Part shown: positions 34,173 to 42,702 of the stretch, in pieces | Numbering within the stretch: position 1 is the first letter of the stretch | Layout of the letters: the number at the start of each line of letters is the position of its first letter | DNA from: an uncultured Parvularculaceae bacterium | Lineage (GTDB): Bacteria; Pseudomonadota; Alphaproteobacteria; Caulobacterales; Parvularculaceae | Direction of reading: 5' to 3' | Length of the DNA stretch: 42,702 nt | Assembly (NCBI GenBank): GCA_913055785.1 | Contig: CAJXLJ010000024.1 | Location: forward strand, 1 to 42,702 | Translations under genes and position numbers: made by a program | Notes under the pieces: model-generated | What the model saw: only the letters and a program-made list of their open reading frames with translations | Databases searched by the model: none | What the model was told of the DNA's origin: nothing

Positions 34173-35381
34173 ATGTTGAAAAGCTTTGTCAGGGCGGACA
34201 ACGGCAATGTCGCCATCATGTTCGGGATTTTCCTGTTTATGCTTCTTATCGCCGGCGGGATGGCGGTGGATTTCCAGCGGGCAAATCTCATTCGCGCCGA
34301 CCTTCAGGAGTCTGCCGACGCAGGCCTGATTGCAGCGGTAAGGCGAAAAATGGCGATGCCGGAGATGACCGATGCGGAGGTTACGGCGTGGGCGCAGCAA
34401 TTCTTTGAAGCCAACCGGCGGATGAAATCGGGCGTAGAAGTGACCGGCTTTGATGTTGTGTTCGATCCGGTGACTGAGAGCTATCATCTCCAATTCGATT
34501 CACAGATTGAGACCTTGCTGCTGCGCGTGGCGGGGACGCCCCATATCGATCGTGCTGTCGTTTCCGAAGCCAAGCTGGGCAAGCCGCCTTATCTTGAAAT
34601 CGTGATGGCCCTCGACAACACCGGCTCGATGAATGACGACGGCAAGCTCCAGAGTCTTAAAGATGCTGCAAAATTGTTAGTGACGTCCGTATTCGCGCCT
34701 GTAGACGCCGACGTGAAAATCGGTCTTGTGCCCTTCGCGCAATATGTGAATGTCGGCGCCGGGTATTCCGGCGCGGCATGGATGTCCGCCGATCCGTCTT
34801 TTATCGGCTGCGTCGGCTCCCGTTCCTACCCGGCGAATATCGGGGACGGCGATTACACCACCAATCCCATTCCTGGTCTCGACAATAGCGCCGAATGTCC
34901 GAACGCTATTCTGCCCATGACGGATCAACAAAGCACGATCGAAACGGCGATCGACGCCATGAGCGCGGATGGCTACACCTATATTCCTGCGGGCCTCGCA
35001 TGGGGGTGGCGCGCGCTCACGTCTGGCGATCCGTTCAATGAAGGCGTGACGTTCGCAGATCTTTACGACAAGAGCGGGCGTAAAGCGCTCATATTGATGA
35101 CAGATGGCGAGAACACCAAATCGCCGGATTATCCGACGCACGACAATGAAGATATCGCGTTGGCGAACCAGCTTACAGGCGATTTGTGCGACGCCATCAA
35201 GGCGCAGGATATCCTCGTCTATACGATTGCGTTCCAGGTGACCGATACAACCATCAAGTTTCTGCTTGAGGATTGCGGCACCACGCCGGCGCATTATTTC
35301 GCCGCGGAAAACTCCGACGACCTTGCGGCGGCGTTTCAGTCTATCGCCTCAAGCTTGCGCTCCATCAGTCTGTCGCGCTGA
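34173..35381 (+). CDS. TadG-like pilus/vWA protein, orphan
   Basis: A 402-residue membrane-anchored protein. A TadE/TadG-type N-terminus, [20 protein letters not shown], with a transmembrane helix (about 10-33), precedes a von Willebrand A domain from about residue 145. MIDAS is DNTGS in [10 protein letters not shown], a Thr variant of DxSx[13 protein letters not shown] and [10 protein letters not shown] follow. Four Cys residues occur in pairs typical of TadG-related proteins. TadG proteins belong to the Flp/tight adherence pilus system, but no tad genes are nearby. The ATG at 34173 is chosen over the long frame to 33936, as the pilin-like motif starts there. Confidence 0.85.
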   Translation: MLKSFVRADNGNVAIMFGIFLFMLLIAGGMAVDFQRANLIRADLQESADAGLIAAVRRKMAMPEMTDAEVTAWAQQFFEANRRMKSGVEVTGFDVVFDPVTESYHLQFDSQIETLLLRVAGTPHIDRAVVSEAKLGKPPYLEIVMALDNTGSMNDDGKLQSLKDAAKLLVTSVFAPVDADVKIGLVPFAQYVNVGAGYSGAAWMSADPSFIGCVGSRSYPANIGDGDYTTNPIPGLDNSAECPNAILPMTDQQSTIETAIDAMSADGYTYIPAGLAWGWRALTSGDPFNEGVTFADLYDKSGRKALILMTDGENTKSPDYPTHDNEDIALANQLTGDLCDAIKAQDILVYTIAFQVTDTTIKFLLEDCGTTPAHYFAAENSDDLAAAFQSIASSLRSISLSR

Positions 35382-35467
35382 CCGAAAGGGCGGTTCGACG
35401 GCATAAGCCGGTTGCCGGGCGTTTGCGATTCCGCCATTCTGCCATGCGAGGCGGCGGAGCTTTTTTC

Positions 35468-35995
35468 ATGGATTTGCGTTCAGTCATCCGGACCATCCCG
35501 GATTATCCCAAGCCAGGCATTATGTTCCGGGACATCACGACGTTGCTGACCGATGCGCGCGGGTTCCGGCGCGCCGTCGATGAAATGGTCCAGCCGTTGG
35601 CTGGCGCCAAGATCGACAAGGTCGCGGGCATCGAGGCGCGAGGCTTCATTCTCGGCGGCGCCATCGCCCACCAGCTTTCGGTGGGGTTCGTGCCGGTTCG
35701 CAAGAAGGGGAAGCTGCCGCATAAGACGATCAGCCAGAGCTATGAGCTTGAATACGGCGTCGACGAAGTCGAGATCCATGTGGATGCGGTCAAGAAGGGC
35801 GACCGCATTCTGCTGGTCGATGATTTGATCGCCACTGGCGGGACGGCGGAAGCGGCGATCAAGTTGATCGAGCGCGCGGGCGGCGAGGTCGTCTTATGTT
35901 CGTTCGTGATCGACCTGCCGGATCTTGGCGGCGCGGAAAAACTGCGCAAAGCCGGCAAGCATGTCTCATCGCTCTTGGCGTTTGAGGGTGAGTAG
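35468..35995 (+). CDS. apt: Adenine phosphoribosyltransferase
   Basis: A 175-residue enzyme that salvages adenine to AMP with PRPP. It begins [20 protein letters not shown], the APT-specific start. RDITTLL and [13 protein letters not shown] are near residues 21-70, and the PRPP loop [14 protein letters not shown] near 115-128. Length is standard. The frame extends upstream into the TadG-like gene, but the ATG at 35468 with GGAGC ahead is the true start. It lies 86 bases after the TadG-like stop and 38 bases before nnrU. Confidence 0.96.
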   Translation: MDLRSVIRTIPDYPKPGIMFRDITTLLTDARGFRRAVDEMVQPLAGAKIDKVAGIEARGFILGGAIAHQLSVGFVPVRKKGKLPHKTISQSYELEYGVDEVEIHVDAVKKGDRILLVDDLIATGGTAEAAIKLIERAGGEVVLCSFVIDLPDLGGAEKLRKAGKHVSSLLAFEGE

Positions 35996-36033
35996 CGTCT
36001 GCGACAGCTTGAAATCGATTAGAGGGTGACGCA

Positions 36034-36594
36034 ATGACGATCTTTATCCTCGGCTTGGCGCTCTTTTTCGGCGTACACGGGTTTGGCGCATTCGCGCGTT
36101 CGGCCCGGCAAAGGGTGATCGGCAGGATCGGCGCTCTGCCGTACAAGGGGCTCTATTCGCTTTTCGCGCTCGCCGGGTTCGCGCTGATTATTATGGGGTG
36201 GCGCGACGCCGATGCGACGGCGCTTTATGTGACGCCGCTTTATCTGCGGCATGTCACCTATATCCTGATGCTGATCGCGATGATCCTCATCGTTGCCGCT
36301 TACACGCCTTCGGGGCGCATCGCGCACTGGGTCAAGCACCCGATGCTGGCGGCGGTGAGAATCTGGGCCTTCGCCCATCTTCTGGTGAACGGGGAGGTGC
36401 GGTCCGTTTTGCTCTTCGGCGCGTTTTTGGCCTTCGCCGTTGCGGACCGGATCGCCGTCAAACGCCGGAACGAGCCGACGCCCGCCGCCGGTCCATGGCC
36501 TCATGACGCGCTCGCCATCGTTGCCGGAGCCGGGGTTTACGCGCTCATTTTCTTCTATCTCCATCGCTATATCGCCGGCGTCGATCTGGGCTGA
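36034..36594 (+). CDS. NnrU family membrane protein
   Basis: A 186-residue inner-membrane protein with five to six hydrophobic segments. It matches the NnrU family: FFGVHGFGAFARSARQR near residues 10-27, IGALPYKGLYSLFALAGFALI near 30-50, and HPMLAAVRIWAFAHLLVNGE near 93-112. NnrU was named in nitric-oxide related denitrification loci and is related to the 15-cis-zeta-carotene isomerase fold, but most members lie outside such loci and their role is unknown. No denitrification gene is nearby. GAGGGTG lies upstream of the ATG. A hairpin follows the stop. Confidence 0.9.
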   Translation: MTIFILGLALFFGVHGFGAFARSARQRVIGRIGALPYKGLYSLFALAGFALIIMGWRDADATALYVTPLYLRHVTYILMLIAMILIVAAYTPSGRIAHWVKHPMLAAVRIWAFAHLLVNGEVRSVLLFGAFLAFAVADRIAVKRRNEPTPAAGPWPHDALAIVAGAGVYALIFFYLHRYIAGVDLG

Positions 36595-36608
36595 GCCGGC
36601 GTTCCGAA

Positions 36609-36630
36609 CCGTCGCGGGAGAGCGCGACGG
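36609..36630 (+). terminator. Hairpin after the NnrU gene
   Basis: CCGTCGCG (36609-36616) pairs perfectly with CGCGACGG (36623-36630) around a 6-base loop GGAGAG, 14 bases after the stop. It is followed by CGCTTGCTTTTC, an imperfect U-rich tail. Probable terminator. Confidence 0.55.
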
Positions 36631-36648
36631 CGCTTGCTTTTCCCGGGA

Positions 36649-36669
36649 ACTGGCGCGTTGCGCGCCGGT
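36649..36669. other. Second hairpin between nnrU and the YfgM-like gene
   Basis: ACTGGCGCG (36649-36657) pairs with CGCGCCGGT (36661-36669), nine pairs including one G-T, around TTG. It follows the 36609-36630 stem by 18 bases. It may reinforce termination or fold in the leader of the next operon. Confidence 0.4.
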
Positions 36670-36723
36670 CCAAAGGCCGTTAGAACCTGCCCCGACTTGT
36701 CACCAGATTAAGGACGGCCCGGC

Positions 36724-37572
36724 GTGGCGAACGATGAAAGCGTATTAAAAGAAGTCGATCAGGAGCTGGCGGAGGAACGCCAGTGGGCCATGTTCCGGAA
36801 ATACGGCCCCGCCGCGATCGGGGCCGGGGCCGCCGTGGTTCTGGCGGTCGGCGCTTGGCAGGTGTGGAACGCCCGTAAGGATGCGGGCGCGAAAGCGGAG
36901 GCTCTCGAATTCAGGGACGCGGTCGAGCTTCTCGAAGAAGACCCGAGCGGCGGAAGGACGGCCCTTGAAGGTCTGATCGAAGAGCATAACAGCGGCTACA
37001 GCCTGCTGGCGGCGTTTCAGCGCGCGGCGTCTTTCGCCCGTGACGGCGAGCGCGCAGCGGCGATCAACGCCTTCAGAAAAATCTATCAGGATGGCGGCGC
37101 GCCGAAACGCCTGCGTGAACTGGCGCGGATGCGCGCAGCTTACCTGTCGCTGGATGACGGCCGCGATTCGGTGCTGAACCATCTTGGCGACCTCGCTGAA
37201 TCGGAAAGCGCCTATGCGCCGCTGGCGAAAGAGATCGCCGGTCTTGCCGCGCTTCAGGCGCAGGACTATGAGACTGCGCTGTCGGTCTTCCGTACACTGT
37301 CGATAGACATCGGCGCGCCTGAAGCCGTGCGCAACCGGGCGGAGGAATTCGCTGCGTTGGCCGCCTCCGGCAAGGCTGGTGTTAACATCACAGGCGAAAT
37401 GAGAATTGACGATCTGTTAAGCGTGCTTGGGGAAGCGGCGGAACCAACAGGGGAAGACGGTCATACGCACGCTGACGGGGAAGAGGGGGCTCATTCGCAT
37501 GACGAGGCGGAGGAAGGCGTGACGCCGGACTCCGGCGCAACCTCGCAACCGGCAGAAAGTGAAAACGAGTAA
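36724..37572 (+). CDS. YfgM-like tetratricopeptide protein
   Basis: A 282-residue inner-membrane protein: cytoplasmic N-terminus (VDQELAEERQWAMFRKYGP), one transmembrane helix (about 27-45), then a periplasmic TPR-like domain with the LEFRDAVELLE and QAQDYETALSVFRTLS repeats. This is the layout of YfgM/TPR_21 proteins, which in E. coli associate with SecYEG and PpiD. The YfgM - BamB - Der order is conserved in proteobacteria and seen here. The last 50 residues hold a His-rich acidic tail (HTHADGEEGAHSHDEAEEG) that is unusual and could bind metal. The start is GTG at 36724; bamB follows after 3 bases. Confidence 0.88.
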   Translation: MANDESVLKEVDQELAEERQWAMFRKYGPAAIGAGAAVVLAVGAWQVWNARKDAGAKAEALEFRDAVELLEEDPSGGRTALEGLIEEHNSGYSLLAAFQRAASFARDGERAAAINAFRKIYQDGGAPKRLRELARMRAAYLSLDDGRDSVLNHLGDLAESESAYAPLAKEIAGLAALQAQDYETALSVFRTLSIDIGAPEAVRNRAEEFAALAASGKAGVNITGEMRIDDLLSVLGEAAEPTGEDGHTHADGEEGAHSHDEAEEGVTPDSGATSQPAESENE

Positions 37573-37575
37573 CCT

Positions 37576-38997
37576 ATGATCGCAACTTCTGACTGGCGCA
37601 CTTCGGCGCGCCTTCTGCTCGTCGCCGTTCCTCTATTGTTTATTGCAGGATGCAGTTCTGGTCCCGTCAGCGCCGTAACCGGCATTTTCGATGGGGATGA
37701 CGACGAGAAAAAGGCCGAAGAGGCTGAGGAAAAGGACGATCGGATTTCCATTCTGGCGCTTGAAGGACAGTTGAGCGCCGATCCGCGCTATGCCGGCACG
37801 TCGGTTAGCGTGCCGCCGTCCTACGTCAATTCGTCGTGGCCTCAGCCGGGCGGAGAAGCGGATCATACGTTGCACCACATTGGCGCAACGCTTGATTTTG
37901 TTGTCGACTGGAAGGTCGATATTGGAAGCGCCTCAGAGAGAGCCAAACTGACATCGCCGCCGATTGTTGTCGCGGACCGTGTTTATGTAGTCGATGCGGA
38001 AGCGCGGGTGTCGTCTATCAATGCGGACACGGGCGCACAGATTTGGCGCACCGAGCTGACGCCTGACATTGATGAGCGTTTTCGCGTTCGGGATATTTTT
38101 CGCGGGCCCAAGGCCTCGCAGATCGGCTTTGGCGGCGGTGTCGCATTCGATCAGGGCCGTCTTTTCGTGACCTCAGGTTTTGGTTTTGTGGCCGCGCTGG
38201 ATGCAATCAGCGGCGAAGAGCTTTGGCGGCATGAAACATCCGCGCCGGTCCGCACCCCGCCGACCGCCTTTCGCGGCCGGGTCTACCTGACCACGAATAC
38301 AAACGAGTTCATCGCGCTTGAGCAGGAGACCGGCGAGAAGGCCTGGACGTTCCAGTCCTTTGAGGAGCCCGCGCGGTTCTTGTCTTCCGCGTCGCCCGCC
38401 GCCGCGGGCGATCTTGTGGTGGCGCCGTTCTCATCCGGCGAGGTCGTCGCGTTTATTGCTGATTCAGGGCGCGCCGTCTGGAACGAAACCCTCGTGCAGC
38501 AAACAAGGCTGACCGCGCTCGCCATGCTCAATGATATTGCGGGCAGTCCGGTGATCGACCGCGGACTCGTTTATGTGGTCAGCCATGGCGGAACGCTTGA
38601 GGCCATCGATATCCGCTCCGGGCAGCCGGTCTGGCAGGTGGCTATCGCCAGCCTTCAGATGCCCTGGGTGGCTGGCGACTTCATTTATGTCGTTTCGATC
38701 GACGGGGAGCTTGCCTGCGTTTCCCGGAACGATGGCGGCGTTATCTGGGTCACGCAACTTCAGCGGTACCGGAACGAGAAAAAACGCAAAGGCCGCATTG
38801 CATGGGCGGGGCCGGTGCTCGCCGGCGATCATCTGGTGCTTGTCTCCAGCGAGGGCGAGATCGTGAAGGTCAATCCGACTGATGGCGAACTCATTGCAAC
38901 GGAAGACTTTGGCTCCGGCGCGATGATTGCGCCGGTGGTTGCGAACGAAAAGATTTACATCCTCAGTGAGGACGGCAAGCTGGTCGCGATGCACTGA
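37576..38997 (+). CDS. bamB: Outer membrane assembly lipoprotein BamB
   Basis: A 473-residue lipoprotein. The signal ends at lipobox FIAGC, with C26 lipidated. An acidic stretch (about 45-55: [17 protein letters not shown]) follows, then an eight-bladed PQQ-like beta-propeller with repeated structures such as [38 protein letters not shown] and [22 protein letters not shown]. BamB helps the BAM complex insert beta-barrel proteins in the outer membrane. The position between the YfgM-like gene and der supports the assignment. It is longer than E. coli BamB (392) mainly by the acidic insert and loops. Confidence 0.92.
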   Translation: MIATSDWRTSARLLLVAVPLLFIAGCSSGPVSAVTGIFDGDDDEKKAEEAEEKDDRISILALEGQLSADPRYAGTSVSVPPSYVNSSWPQPGGEADHTLHHIGATLDFVVDWKVDIGSASERAKLTSPPIVVADRVYVVDAEARVSSINADTGAQIWRTELTPDIDERFRVRDIFRGPKASQIGFGGGVAFDQGRLFVTSGFGFVAALDAISGEELWRHETSAPVRTPPTAFRGRVYLTTNTNEFIALEQETGEKAWTFQSFEEPARFLSSASPAAAGDLVVAPFSSGEVVAFIADSGRAVWNETLVQQTRLTALAMLNDIAGSPVIDRGLVYVVSHGGTLEAIDIRSGQPVWQVAIASLQMPWVAGDFIYVVSIDGELACVSRNDGGVIWVTQLQRYRNEKKRKGRIAWAGPVLAGDHLVLVSSEGEIVKVNPTDGELIATEDFGSGAMIAPVVANEKIYILSEDGKLVAMH

Positions 38998-39026
38998 TCC
39001 GCATCGCCGGCGCCGGGCTGGACGCC

Positions 39027-40394
39027 ATGTCATTGAAAATCGCCCTTGTCGGGAGGCCGAATGTCGGCAAGTCGACATTGTTCAACAGGCTTGTCGGAAA
39101 GCGTTTAGCACTTGTCGACGATACGCCCGGCGTCACTCGCGACCGCCGCGAAGGTGAAGCGAAGATCGGCGACCTCAAATTCACGGTGATCGATACGCCC
39201 GGGCTTGAAGAGGCGCCGGAAGCCGCCCTTGAAGGCCGCATGCGCAAGCAGACCGATATCGCCGTCGCCGAGGCGGATGTCTGCCTTTTTATGATCGATG
39301 CCCGGGCTGGCGTAACGCCCCTTGATCAGGCTTTCGGGGCATTGCTGCGAGCGAGCGGCAAGCCGGTGATCCTGCTCGCCAACAAATCCGAAAACGCTGC
39401 GAGCGAAGCCGGAGTTTACGACGCGTACGCGCTCGGTCTCGGCGATCCGATTCCGGTTTCGGCCGAGCATGGCGAAGGCATGGCCGAACTCTTTATGGCG
39501 CTTGAGCCGTTGGCCGTCGAAATCGGAAACGATACGGAAGACGACGCGGAACTGGCGTGGGACAATCCCCTGAAACCGTTACGCGTCGCGGTTGTCGGAC
39601 GTCCCAACGCCGGCAAGTCGACGCTCGTCAACAAGCTGATCGGCGAGGAGAGGCTGCTTACAGGTCCGGAAGCGGGAATCACGCGCGATTCAATTTCCAT
39701 CGAATGGCGCTGGGCGGACAAGGACAGGGAATGGCCGGTCAAGCTCTTCGACACGGCCGGCATGCGCAAGAAATCGAGAGTTCAATCGAAGCTCGAAAAG
39801 CTTTCCGTCGCCGACAGCCTGCGGGCGATCAAGTTTGCGGAAGTCGTCGTTCTGCTGCTCGACGCTGAAGCGCCGTTTGAAAAACAGGATTTGCAGATCG
39901 CTGATCTGGCGCTGCGCGAAGGCCGCGCGCTGGTGATCGCCGTGAACAAGTGGGATCTGATGGAGGACCGCGACACTGCGATGAAGGCGATCCGGGAAAA
40001 ATGCGATCGGCTGTTGCCCCAGGCGCCGGGCGTGCCGCTGGTTCCTTTGTCGGCAAAGACAGGCGCCGGTCTTAACCGCCTGATGCCGGCGGTGACGCAT
40101 GTTTATGTAGACTGGAATGCAAGGGTTAAAACGCCGGACCTTAACGACTGGCTGGCTGAAGCGGTAGCCAAACACGCGCCGCCGGCGGTCTCGGGGCAGC
40201 GCATCAAGATCCGTTATATCGCCCAGACCAAAACACGCCCGCCGACCTTTGTCGCCCAGTGTACGCGTGCGGAAGACTTGCCAGAAGCCTACAGGCGATA
40301 TCTTGTGAACGGCATCCGCGACGCCTTTGACATCAAGGCTGTGCCGATCCGGCTGATTCTCAAAAAGCCGGGCAACCCTTACGCAAAGAAGTAA
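39027..40394 (+). CDS. der: Ribosome biogenesis GTPase Der (EngA)
   Basis: A 455-residue tandem GTPase needed for maturation of the 50S subunit. The first G domain has GRPNVGKST at 9-17, DTPG twice and G4 NKSE at 119-122, in which Glu replaces the usual Asp. The second has GRPNAGKST at 191-199, DTAGMRKKS and the canonical NKWD at 307-310. A C-terminal KH-like domain with [14 protein letters not shown] and [16 protein letters not shown] completes the protein. It is last in the YfgM-like/bamB/der set, 29 bases after bamB, and converges with the SDR gene. Confidence 0.97.
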   Translation: MSLKIALVGRPNVGKSTLFNRLVGKRLALVDDTPGVTRDRREGEAKIGDLKFTVIDTPGLEEAPEAALEGRMRKQTDIAVAEADVCLFMIDARAGVTPLDQAFGALLRASGKPVILLANKSENAASEAGVYDAYALGLGDPIPVSAEHGEGMAELFMALEPLAVEIGNDTEDDAELAWDNPLKPLRVAVVGRPNAGKSTLVNKLIGEERLLTGPEAGITRDSISIEWRWADKDREWPVKLFDTAGMRKKSRVQSKLEKLSVADSLRAIKFAEVVVLLLDAEAPFEKQDLQIADLALREGRALVIAVNKWDLMEDRDTAMKAIREKCDRLLPQAPGVPLVPLSAKTGAGLNRLMPAVTHVYVDWNARVKTPDLNDWLAEAVAKHAPPAVSGQRIKIRYIAQTKTRPPTFVAQCTRAEDLPEAYRRYLVNGIRDAFDIKAVPIRLILKKPGNPYAKK

Positions 40395-40401
40395 CGAAGT
40401 C

Positions 40402-41142
40402 TCACGCTTCGCCGGCGGCGCGCATTTCGCGAAAGGAAATCCGCGCAAGACCGTCTGTCTGAGTAGCGAGTGCGCGGTAAAGCGCCGGGGCGAGGTCATC
40501 GGGCGGCGGCAAGGTGTTCGGGTCTTCGCCGGGCATCGCCTCGGCGCGCATGGCGGTGCGCATGGCGCCGGGGTCGATCAGCGCCACGCGAATAGCGCTG
40601 TTGCGCGTTTCTTCCGCATAGGTCTCAGCCAGCATTTCAAGCGCGGCTTTCGACACTGCATAAGCGCCCCAATAGGCGCGAGCCCGTTCGCCGCCGACAC
40701 GGGAGGTCAGGAAGATGACGCGTGCGTCTTCGGATTTGCGCAGCAACGGGTCGAACGCGCGGATGAGGCGCCAGTTGGCGGTGAGGTTGAGATCCATCGT
40801 CTGTATCCAGACTTTCGGCGCAATGTCCGTCAGCGGCGCCAGCTCACCGAGCGTGGCTGCGTTGCCGATAAGGATATCGATCCGGCCGAAACGCTCCCCG
40901 AGCGCTGCGGCGAGTTTTTCGATATTGTCGCCGTCAGCAAGATCCATGGGGATCAGCGACGCCTTGCCGCCGGCCGCTTTGATTTCATCGTCAAGTTCTT
41001 CAAGGCCGCCGCTGGTGCGCGCGAGCGCCAGAACATGCGCGCCAGCCCTCGCGAGGGCGAGCGCAAGGCCGCGGCCAATGCCTCTTGATGCGCCGGTGAC
41101 GAGCGCCACCTTGCCGGTCAGATCGGGTGCGATGTCAGTCAT
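40402..41142 (-). CDS. Short-chain dehydrogenase/reductase
   Basis: A 246-residue classical SDR, NAD(P)-dependent. Cofactor motif TGASRGIG at 17-24, NAA at about 94-96, and the catalytic triad S147 (LTSRVG), Y161 and K165 (YAVSK) are present. Substrate cannot be told. Near-end segment RVALIDPGAMRTAMRAEAMPGEDP is typical of a subgroup found beside tRNA or lipid genes. Its ATG lies inside the end of mnmH: the eight bases ATGACTGA hold both the start and the mnmH stop, so it is translated by coupling. Confidence 0.92.
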   Translation of the reverse strand: MTDIAPDLTGKVALVTGASRGIGRGLALALARAGAHVLALARTSGGLEELDDEIKAAGGKASLIPMDLADGDNIEKLAAALGERFGRIDILIGNAATLGELAPLTDIAPKVWIQTMDLNLTANWRLIRAFDPLLRKSEDARVIFLTSRVGGERARAYWGAYAVSKAALEMLAETYAEETRNSAIRVALIDPGAMRTAMRAEAMPGEDPNTLPPPDDLAPALYRALATQTDGLARISFREMRAAGEA

Positions 41143-42247
41143 GGCTGCTAGCTATCGCGCCCGCGACGCGCACGCAATCCTTGTTTTGCGCCTGCTTGGT
41201 GGTGTCGACGATACGTTTCGCCGCATCGGAGATTCCTTCCGGATCCAGCCGGGCGAGCGTGAATTCCGCTAATGGTTTGTCAGTGCGGCGTTTGCGGCTT
41301 CGTTGATAGAGCGGGTCGTAATGATGCTCGATCAGCGCGGCGGCGAGATCGCGATGGCGGCCCGCGTCAGCCATGCCGCCCCATTCCTCGATCCGTTTTT
41401 TGCTGTGAAAGCGCCGCAATGCGTCGACCGCGCCTGAGACCGCGCCGGAAGATTCGGTCATGTCGCGATAGACGGAAAGGAGATAATCAGCGCGGGCTTC
41501 AGGTGCGGCGCGAACGATGATGCGTTTTGCGCCGAGCATATTTTGCCAGAGGCGTTTTGGAATTTCGCATCGCCCGATTCGGTTTGATTCAGCTTCGATG
41601 AAAATTGGCCGGGATGGGTCGAATCGGGAGAGCCGATCCCAGAGCAGGGATTCAAAATATTTCTGACCCGGTTGCGGGCGACCCGGCAATCCACCGAAGA
41701 CGGAGCCGCGATGAGCTGCCAGGCCTTCAAGATCGAGCGCCTGCGCCCCCTGAACGATCAGGGACTTGATGATTTCGGTTTTCGCCGTGCCGGTTTCGCC
41801 GTCAATAAGGACAATATTGAGCGGCGCATCGGAGTCATGGAGATGCTCGACCACGAGCCGCCGCCAGGTTTTGTAACCGCCATCAAGGACGCCGGTGCGC
41901 CAGCATACCTGGGCGAGAACGCTCGCCATCGCCGCCGAACGCATGCCGCCCCGCCAGCAATAGACGAGCGGTCGGAAATCTTCTCCCTTATCGGCGAACC
42001 AGGTTTCGAGATGGCCGGCGATGTTGCGGGCCACATGCGCCGCGCCGATGCGCCGGGCCCGGGTTTTCGAGACCTGTTTGTAGATCGTGCCGACCTCGGC
42101 GCGTTCGTCATTTGACAGGACCGGCAGATTGATCGCGCCCGGGATATGATCGTCCGCAAACTCCGCCGGCGAGCGCACGTCTATGATAGCGTCATAAGGC
42201 GCCAGGATTTCAGGCGATGTATCAGGAACCCGCTCTATTATGCTCAT
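41135..42247 (-). CDS. mnmH: tRNA 2-selenouridine synthase MnmH
   Basis: A 370-residue enzyme that converts 2-thiouridine to 2-selenouridine at the wobble position of tRNA for Lys, Glu and Gln through a geranylated intermediate. A rhodanese domain (about 15-130) has the catalytic Cys C97 in [12 protein letters not shown]-loop domain follows with GETGTAKT at 150-157 and [13 protein letters not shown] near 227-239. The start ATG at 42245-42247 is chosen because homology starts at MSIIERV; a longer frame adds 12 residues. SelD, the selenium donor maker, is divergent 48 bases away, a functional pair. The stop overlaps the SDR start. Confidence 0.95.
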   Translation of the reverse strand: MSIIERVPDTSPEILAPYDAIIDVRSPAEFADDHIPGAINLPVLSNDERAEVGTIYKQVSKTRARRIGAAHVARNIAGHLETWFADKGEDFRPLVYCWRGGMRSAAMASVLAQVCWRTGVLDGGYKTWRRLVVEHLHDSDAPLNIVLIDGETGTAKTEIIKSLIVQGAQALDLEGLAAHRGSVFGGLPGRPQPGQKYFESLLWDRLSRFDPSRPIFIEAESNRIGRCEIPKRLWQNMLGAKRIIVRAAPEARADYLLSVYRDMTESSGAVSGAVDALRRFHSKKRIEEWGGMADAGRHRDLAAALIEHHYDPLYQRSRKRRTDKPLAEFTLARLDPEGISDAAKRIVDTTKQAQNKDCVRVAGAIASSHD

Positions 42248-42295
42248 GAAGATGCGTTGTATAAGGTTGCGCGCCCGCTGCAAGGAGAGTCCGTT

Positions 42296-42702
42296 TTGGT
42301 CGCCTCAACACCAGAAGAACCGCGCCTGACCAGCCTCGCGCATGGCGGTGGTTGCGGCTGCAAGATCGCTCCGGATGCGCTCCGCGAGATTCTCGGGGAT
42401 ATCGCGCCCGGCGGCGCTTACGGAGACCTGCTCGTCGATTCGGCGACCAGCGACGATGCGGCGGTCTACCGCCTGTCGGATGAGACGGCGCTGATCGCCA
42501 CCACCGATTTTTTCATGCCGATCGTCGATGACCCGTTCGACTTCGGGCGCATCGCCGCGACCAACGCGCTGTCGGACGTCTACGCCATGGGCGGACGGCC
42601 GATATTCTGCCTGGCGATTGTCGGCATGCCGATCGCCAAGATGAAGCCGGAAACGATCCGCGCGATCCTCGATGGCGGGCGCTTGGTCGCCGAAGCGGCG
42701 GG
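42296..42702 (+). CDS. selD: Selenide, water dikinase (selenophosphate synthase), 3' end cut by window
   Basis: The first 135 codons of SelD, which makes selenophosphate from selenide and ATP. The Gly-rich catalytic loop HGGGCGCK has C20, C22 and K23, matching C17, C19 and K20 of E. coli SelD. The position that is selenocysteine in some SelD proteins is a normal Cys codon (TGC). [27 protein letters not shown] and [11 protein letters not shown] follow, all in the ATP/Mg region. The start is TTG at 42296, 7 bases after AAGGAGA; no ATG is close upstream in frame. It is divergent from mnmH and the sequence continues past 42702. Confidence 0.95.
   Translation, partial: MVASTPEEPRLTSLAHGGGCGCKIAPDALREILGDIAPGGAYGDLLVDSATSDDAAVYRLSDETALIATTDFFMPIVDDPFDFGRIAATNALSDVYAMGGRPIFCLAIVGMPIAKMKPETIRAILDGGRLVAEAA

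Overview
The window reads as a chromosomal core segment of an alphaproteobacterium. Evidence for the lineage: a GapR-type (DUF2312) nucleoid protein, an HdaA-type DnaA regulator next to ppk1, ppx, rnd and aspS, the alphaproteobacterial 41-residue form of ribosomal protein bL36, an NnrU-family protein, a CobT cobaltochelatase subunit, and a VPLPA-CTERM surface protein. High GC and frequent GTG/TTG starts fit. A Caulobacterales/Hyphomonadales/Parvularculaceae-like organism is my inference; no rRNA or tRNA is present to fix it. I see no insertion sequence, prophage, CRISPR array, tRNA or plasmid feature, and no gene-free stretch above about 260 bases.

Layout. 1-2.4 kb: the 3' end of a BolA/IbaG-type gene, a sodium symporter of the NSS family, and a short PuuD-like membrane protein. 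2.4-5.2 kb: a secreted dipeptidyl peptidase IV, a shared terminator hairpin, and a small exported Cys-containing protein. 5.2-9 kb: two genes of the ligase-associated DNA repair set (DEXH helicase and PdeM) split by an AT-richer membrane gene, then rpmJ with its own promoter. 9-11.2 kb: a TPR protein, gapR, a PHA-system family protein and a DUF1499 membrane protein. 11.2-22 kb: the housekeeping block purN-purM, DUF2066, hdaA, ppk1, ppx, rnd, aspS. 22-24 kb: an M14 carboxypeptidase and the VPLPA-CTERM protein.

24-28 kb carries the most unusual pair: a fused alpha/beta 2-oxoacid dehydrogenase E1 translationally coupled to a FabD-like acyltransferase that has lost the arginine needed to bind malonyl groups. 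Divergent from it is a nitroreductase. 28-30 kb: a YceI lipoprotein followed by a cytochrome b561-YceI fusion. 30-34 kb: cobT and an M13 lipoprotein peptidase. 34-36.6 kb: an orphan TadG-like von Willebrand protein, apt and nnrU. 36.7-40.4 kb: a YfgM-like TPR protein, bamB and der, the conserved outer-membrane assembly/ribosome maturation set. 40.4-42.7 kb: an SDR oxidoreductase overlapping mnmH, and a divergent selD cut by the window edge, together a selenium-modified tRNA pathway.

Most of the window is ordinary conserved gene content. The best candidate for an undescribed system is the E1/acyltransferase pair at 23971-27212. Secondary points are the predicted non-discriminating AspRS, the b561-YceI fusion beside a free YceI lipoprotein, the repair genes without a nearby ligase, and several strong hairpins and dyads between genes.
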